Part shown: positions 60,917 to 64,000 of the stretch, in pieces
Layout of the letters: every line of letters begins with the position of its first letter
How positions within the stretch are numbered: the stretch's first letter is position 1
DNA from: Selenomonadales bacterium
GTDB taxonomy: Bacteria > Bacillota > Negativicutes > Sporomusales > UBA7701
Direction of reading: 5' to 3'
Length of the DNA: 64,000 bases
NCBI GenBank assembly: GCA_029975165.1
Contig: JARKPR010000012.1
Coordinates: forward strand, 1 to 64,000
Position numbers and translations under genes: made by a program
The notes under the pieces: model-generated
Seen by the model: the letters and a program-made list of their open reading frames with translations, nothing else
The model's database searches: none
Told to the model about the DNA's origin: nothing

Positions 60917-61555
60917 ATGGTCCGGGCGCCAATCGTAAAGGAAGGCTATCTTTATATCGGCATCCTCGTGCTGATAACCGTTGTAGCCGCCTTGTCCATC
61001 GATCCCTACTGGGCCATCGTCCCCGGCGTGCTGGCGGCGTTCGTCACCTTTTTCTTCCGCAATCCCCAGCGGGCGGTGCCTGACGACGACACGCTGGTGG
61101 TGTCGGCGGCCGACGGCACGGTGATGGGGGTCTGCGACGTATATGAAGGCCAGTTCCTCGAAGAGGACGGCATCAAGATAACGGTCTTCCTGTCGGTTTT
61201 CGATGTTCATGTCAACCGCAGCCCGATAGGCGGCGAGATCAAGTTCCAGCAATACACCTGCGGCCGTTACCGGCCGGCATACAAGGAAACGGCCGGCTTC
61301 GAGAACGAGCGCCACACCATCGGCCTGGAGAACGACCGGATGCGGGTGCTGGTGACGCAGATCGCCGGTATCCTGGCGCGCCGCATCGTTTCCTGGGTGA
61401 CGCTGGGTTCGACGCTGGCGCGGGGCGAGCGCTACGGCATGATCAAGTTCGGTTCGTGTACCGAGATCGTCGTCCCCCGGACGGTGGAGGTGCTGGTCAA
61501 AAAAGGCGACAAGGTCAAGGGCGGCGAGACGGTTATCGGGAGGTTGCGCGTATGA
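60917..61555 (+). CDS. psd: Phosphatidylserine decarboxylase proenzyme (short type)
   Basis: A 212-residue membrane-associated proenzyme that converts phosphatidylserine to phosphatidylethanolamine. Two hydrophobic helices lie in residues 12-48. The self-cleavage site is the Gly-Ser of MIKFGSCTE, which generates the pyruvoyl group. The catalytic VFDVHVNRSP is present. The short length is that of the PSD-A class. It is coupled to pssA by ATGA. Confidence 0.94.
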   Translation: MVRAPIVKEGYLYIGILVLITVVAALSIDPYWAIVPGVLAAFVTFFFRNPQRAVPDDDTLVVSAADGTVMGVCDVYEGQFLEEDGIKITVFLSVFDVHVNRSPIGGEIKFQQYTCGRYRPAYKETAGFENERHTIGLENDRMRVLVTQIAGILARRIVSWVTLGSTLARGERYGMIKFGSCTEIVVPRTVEVLVKKGDKVKGGETVIGRLRV

Positions 61556-62226
61556 GAACGTTGATTCCCAATCTGCTCACCTGTTCCAATCTGGTGTTCG
61601 GATTTCTGGCCATCGTGGCGGCGTACCACGAGCTGTATACGCCGGCGGCGCTCCTCGTGTTCGTCGCCATGGTCGCCGACGGCCTCGACGGCCGGGTGGC
61701 GCGCTACTTCGGCGTGAGCAGCGAATTCGGCAAGGAGCTGGATTCGTTGTGCGACGCCGGCTCGTTCGGGGTAGCCCCCGCCTTTCTGGCCTATGTTTAT
61801 ATGCTCAAGGATTTCGGCTGGCTCGGCGCGCTCGTGGCCGCGGCCTTCGCCACCTGCGGGGCGCTCCGCCTCGCCAGGTTCAACGTCATGACCGGGGTAG
61901 TCAAAGGTTACTTCCTCGGGTTGCCCATCCCGGCCGCCGGTTGTACGGTGGCCACCTTCGTGATGACCGGCCTGAAGCCGCCCGGCTGGATGTTCCTGGT
62001 GCTGGTGGCCGTGTTCGCTTACCTGATGGTCAGCACGGTCAGATACCCCGATTTCAAGGGCAAGGGCGAGAAGATCCGCCCCGTGCCGGCCGTAATCGCC
62101 GTACTGGCCGGCGCCTACATAACGTATCTTTCTCCGGCCGGCGTGCTGTTCGCGGCCTTCTTCACCTACGCCGTCTTCGGCATCCTCAACAGCCTGTTCG
62201 CGGCGTTCGCGGCCAAGGAGGCATAA
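61552..62226 (+). CDS. pssA: CDP-diacylglycerol-serine O-phosphatidyltransferase
   Basis: A 224-residue multi-helix CDP-alcohol phosphotransferase making phosphatidylserine. The motif DG-x2-G/A-R-x8-G-x3-D-x3-D is visible from DGLDGRVARYFG through SEFGKELDSLCD. The following psd product decarboxylates its product, so the pair supplies phosphatidylethanolamine. It overlaps psd by 4 bp. Confidence 0.94.
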   Translation: MRTLIPNLLTCSNLVFGFLAIVAAYHELYTPAALLVFVAMVADGLDGRVARYFGVSSEFGKELDSLCDAGSFGVAPAFLAYVYMLKDFGWLGALVAAAFATCGALRLARFNVMTGVVKGYFLGLPIPAAGCTVATFVMTGLKPPGWMFLVLVAVFAYLMVSTVRYPDFKGKGEKIRPVPAVIAVLAGAYITYLSPAGVLFAAFFTYAVFGILNSLFAAFAAKEA

Positions 62227-62255
62227 ACGCGCGAAACGGCGGACCGCGGGATACG

Positions 62256-62357
62256 ATGATATTTGTTGGATATATTAATGGTAAGCCTTATTCGCGGCGG
62301 CAGGAAAAACATCTTAGCCCGCCGAAGACTTCCGTTGTCCTTGAATTGGAAAAGTAA
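62256..62357 (+). CDS. Possible 33-residue protein
   Basis: An ATG frame encoding FVGYINGKPYSRRQEKH and a hydrophobic end VVLELEK. The ribosome site is weak and no domain is recognised. It lies between pssA and a T8 tract. Confidence 0.25.
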   Translation: MIFVGYINGKPYSRRQEKHLSPPKTSVVLELEK

Positions 62358-62380
62358 GCCATTTTGTGGTTTTTTTTATG
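62356..62380 (+). terminator. Weak terminator-like hairpin with T8
   Basis: AAGCCA pairs with TGGTTT around a short loop and is followed by TTTTTTT. It lies after pssA and the possible small gene. Confidence 0.4.
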
Positions 62381-62487
62381 GCTCGACCAATAATGCCTGC
62401 TATCATTAGAAGTGGTTTTGTGCAATTAACGGACGGTTCCTTGCGGCCGGCGAGAATGCGGACCATTCCAGGAAAGGGAGACCAGCC

Positions 62488-63777
62488 ATGAACCAGGTTT
62501 TCGACTACATAATGATTCCGATGCAGCTTGTCATCGTCTTCTTCACTCTTTACTATTTCGTTCTGGCTTTCTTTGGCATCTGGCGCCGCAACGAAATCAA
62601 GATCCTCACCCCCAGAAAATCCTTCGCCGTCATCGTCGCCGCGCACAATGAGGAGAAGGTCATCGTCCAGTTGATCGAAAATTTGCAGGTGCTGAAATAT
62701 CCCCGCCACCTGTACGATATTTTCGTCGTCGCCGACAACTGCAAGGACAACACCGCCGAGCTGGCCCGGGCCGCGGGGGCGATCGTGTACGAGCGCTTCA
62801 ACCTCGAACAGCGCGGCAAGGGCTACGCCATAGAGTGGATTTTCGCCAAACTGTTCCGCCTGCCGCGCAAGTACGACGCGGTGGCGGTGTTCGACGCCGA
62901 CAACCTTGTCCACCCCAACTTCCTCCTGGAGATGAACAACCGCCTCTGCAAGGGCGAGAAGGTCATCCAGGGCTACCTCGACGCCAAGAACCCCAACGAC
63001 ACCTGGATCGCCGGCACGTTCGCCATCTCGTTCTGGGTGGTCAACCATGTCTGGCATCTGGCGAAATATAATCTCGGCCTGTCGAGCGTTCTCGGCGGCA
63101 CAGGCATGTGCATCGCCACCGACGTGCTCCACAAGTTCGGCTGGGGGGCCACCTGCCTGACCGAAGACATGGAGTTCACGATGAAGGCGTTGCTCCTCGG
63201 CATCCGCACCACCTGGTGCCACGACGCCATCGTCTACGACGAGAAGCCGCTAAGCTTCGCGCAGTCCTGGCATCAGCGCAAGCGCTGGGCGCAAGGGCAC
63301 TTCGACGTCGCCAGCCGTTATATCCCCCGCCTGCTGTACGAAGGCATGCGCCAGGGCGACATCCGCATCCTCGACGGCGTGCTCCACCTTCTGCAGCCGC
63401 ACTTCCTCATCCTGTCCACCACGTTCGTTATCTGCAGCTACGTCTACCACCTCATGCCGTTCTACACCAATATCCTGTACATGGTGCTGCCGGTCGAGGT
63501 GTGGACCCTTATCGCCGTCGGCCAGTACGTCTTCCCGGTGATCGTCCTGGCGAAGATTCGCGCGCCCCTGAAGGCGTGGTGGTATATGGTGCTTTATCCG
63601 TTGTTCGTCTACAGCTGGATACCGATCACCTTCATCGGCTACCTCCACCGCAACGACCGCGAATGGAGCCACACCCAGCACACCCGCGGCATCAGCTACC
63701 GCGAGGTGCCCCTGCTGGCCCCGGCCGCCGACGATTTCCCCAAGGAGAACTATTTCAGCAAGCAGGCAGTCAAGTAA
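62488..63777 (+). CDS. BcsA-like family 2 glycosyltransferase
   Basis: A 429-residue membrane glycosyltransferase. One N-terminal helix (about 8-32), then a GT-A domain with VAAHNEE, VADNCKDNTAE, the metal-binding FDADN, the catalytic TED and the processive-synthase box QRKRWAQGH. Three or four C-terminal helices follow. This matches cellulose or poly-GlcNAc synthase-like enzymes that make and export a polymer. No PilZ domain or partner genes are seen, so the product is unknown. AAAGGGAG precedes the ATG. Confidence 0.9.
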   Translation: MNQVFDYIMIPMQLVIVFFTLYYFVLAFFGIWRRNEIKILTPRKSFAVIVAAHNEEKVIVQLIENLQVLKYPRHLYDIFVVADNCKDNTAELARAAGAIVYERFNLEQRGKGYAIEWIFAKLFRLPRKYDAVAVFDADNLVHPNFLLEMNNRLCKGEKVIQGYLDAKNPNDTWIAGTFAISFWVVNHVWHLAKYNLGLSSVLGGTGMCIATDVLHKFGWGATCLTEDMEFTMKALLLGIRTTWCHDAIVYDEKPLSFAQSWHQRKRWAQGHFDVASRYIPRLLYEGMRQGDIRILDGVLHLLQPHFLILSTTFVICSYVYHLMPFYTNILYMVLPVEVWTLIAVGQYVFPVIVLAKIRAPLKAWWYMVLYPLFVYSWIPITFIGYLHRNDREWSHTQHTRGISYREVPLLAPAADDFPKENYFSKQAVK

Positions 63778-63807
63778 GAACCCCGCCGCCTGGGCCGGCG
63801 CTGCCAG

Positions 63808-63838
63808 ATAGATGAGTCTCGGGGCTCATCTATTTTTG
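63808..63838 (+). terminator. Rho-independent terminator
   Basis: ATAGATGAG (63808-63816) pairs with CTCATCTAT (63825-63833) followed by TTTTGTC. Confidence 0.87.
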
Positions 63839-63898
63839 TCTCCCGGCGGGTGCCGGCGCCGCTTGCGGGCAGATCAGAGGAATGGGAGGGAATATGCG

Positions 63899-64000
63899 AT
63901 GTTCGAACTGACCACGATCGTCGATTTCGAGGCCGCCCACCGGCTGGCCGATTATCCCGGCAAGTGCAGCCGCCTCCACGGCCACAACTGGCGGGTCGAG
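63899..64000 (+). CDS. queD: 6-carboxytetrahydropterin synthase / QueD-like, partial at window end
   Basis: The first 34 codons are present: MFELTTIVDFEAAHRL, then CSRLHGHNW. The zinc His of AAHRL and the HGH pair mark the PTPS/QueD family, most likely for queuosine or 7-deazapurine synthesis. GGGAGGGAA precedes the ATG; a nearby ATG in another frame ends quickly. The gene is cut by the window end. Confidence 0.85.
   Translation, partial: MFELTTIVDFEAAHRLADYPGKCSRLHGHNWRVE

Overview
The window is GC-rich, gene-dense chromosomal DNA from an anaerobic Firmicute. Gene order and content fit the Negativicutes, most likely a Sporomusaceae-like diderm; this placement is inferred from the sequence alone. 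Supporting points are the Firmicutes order yicC-remA-gmk-rpoZ-coaBC-metK-priA-def-fmt-rsmB-rlmN-(PP2C)-prkC-rsgA-rpe, LL-diaminopimelate aminotransferase, a small 2[4Fe-4S] ferredoxin, a DUF1858 protein, a YteA-type DksA protein and three classical riboswitches (SAM-I, FMN, c-di-AMP). I found no rRNA, tRNA, CRISPR array, prophage or transposase gene.

Layout. 0-7.4 kb: nitroreductase, zinc-finger TraR/DksA protein, TVP38 membrane protein, ferredoxin, mgsA, lspA-rluD, pyrR, a frameshifted methyltransferase and an OYE-family oxidoreductase. 7.5-16.4 kb: rqcH on the minus strand behind a sigma-A promoter flanked by a 36-bp perfect palindrome, a Ca2+-type P-ATPase, dapF-dapL, an HD-GYP phosphodiesterase and a secreted protein. 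16.6-24.4 kb: yicC-remA-gmk-rpoZ-coaBC, SAM riboswitch-metK, an HMA-domain protein and priA. 24.6-37.5 kb: def-fmt-DUF116-rsmB-rlmN, then a new promoter and fhaA-fhaB-PP2C-rodA/ftsW-pbpA-prkC-rsgA-rpe, a cell-wall growth and Ser/Thr phosphorylation cluster whose first six genes resemble the actinobacterial fhaA-pknB locus. 37.5-42.8 kb: FMN riboswitch-ribD-ribE-ribBA-ribH, a phosphodiesterase and hslO. 42.8-48.7 kb: rpmB, DUF1858, recG and several small or unrecognised genes. 48.7-55.3 kb: minus-strand fixC-fixX, a c-di-AMP riboswitch with a 3D-domain protein, an orphan PglX/Eco57I-like DNA methyltransferase and an amidohydrolase. 55.4-64 kb: guaB, polysaccharide deacetylase, class A PBP, WecG/TagA glycosyltransferase, psd-pssA, a BcsA-like glycosyltransferase and the start of a queD-like gene cut by the window end.

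The most interesting unexplained signal is a family of intergenic elements, six clear copies plus one probable minimal copy. Each keeps an internal core (CAGATGCAAGGCG on the left, CGCCGCAGATGG on the right) between outer arms that differ from copy to copy yet remain complementary. Most copies also carry an inner GCGTAC/GTACGC hairpin. This is the pattern of a structured RNA or of a hairpin-dependent mobile repeat, and I do not recognise it as a named family. It is the best candidate for an undescribed element here.

Start codons were chosen by Shine-Dalgarno spacing and family length and often differ from the longest open frame. Many long antisense frames in this GC-rich DNA are shadows and are not reported.
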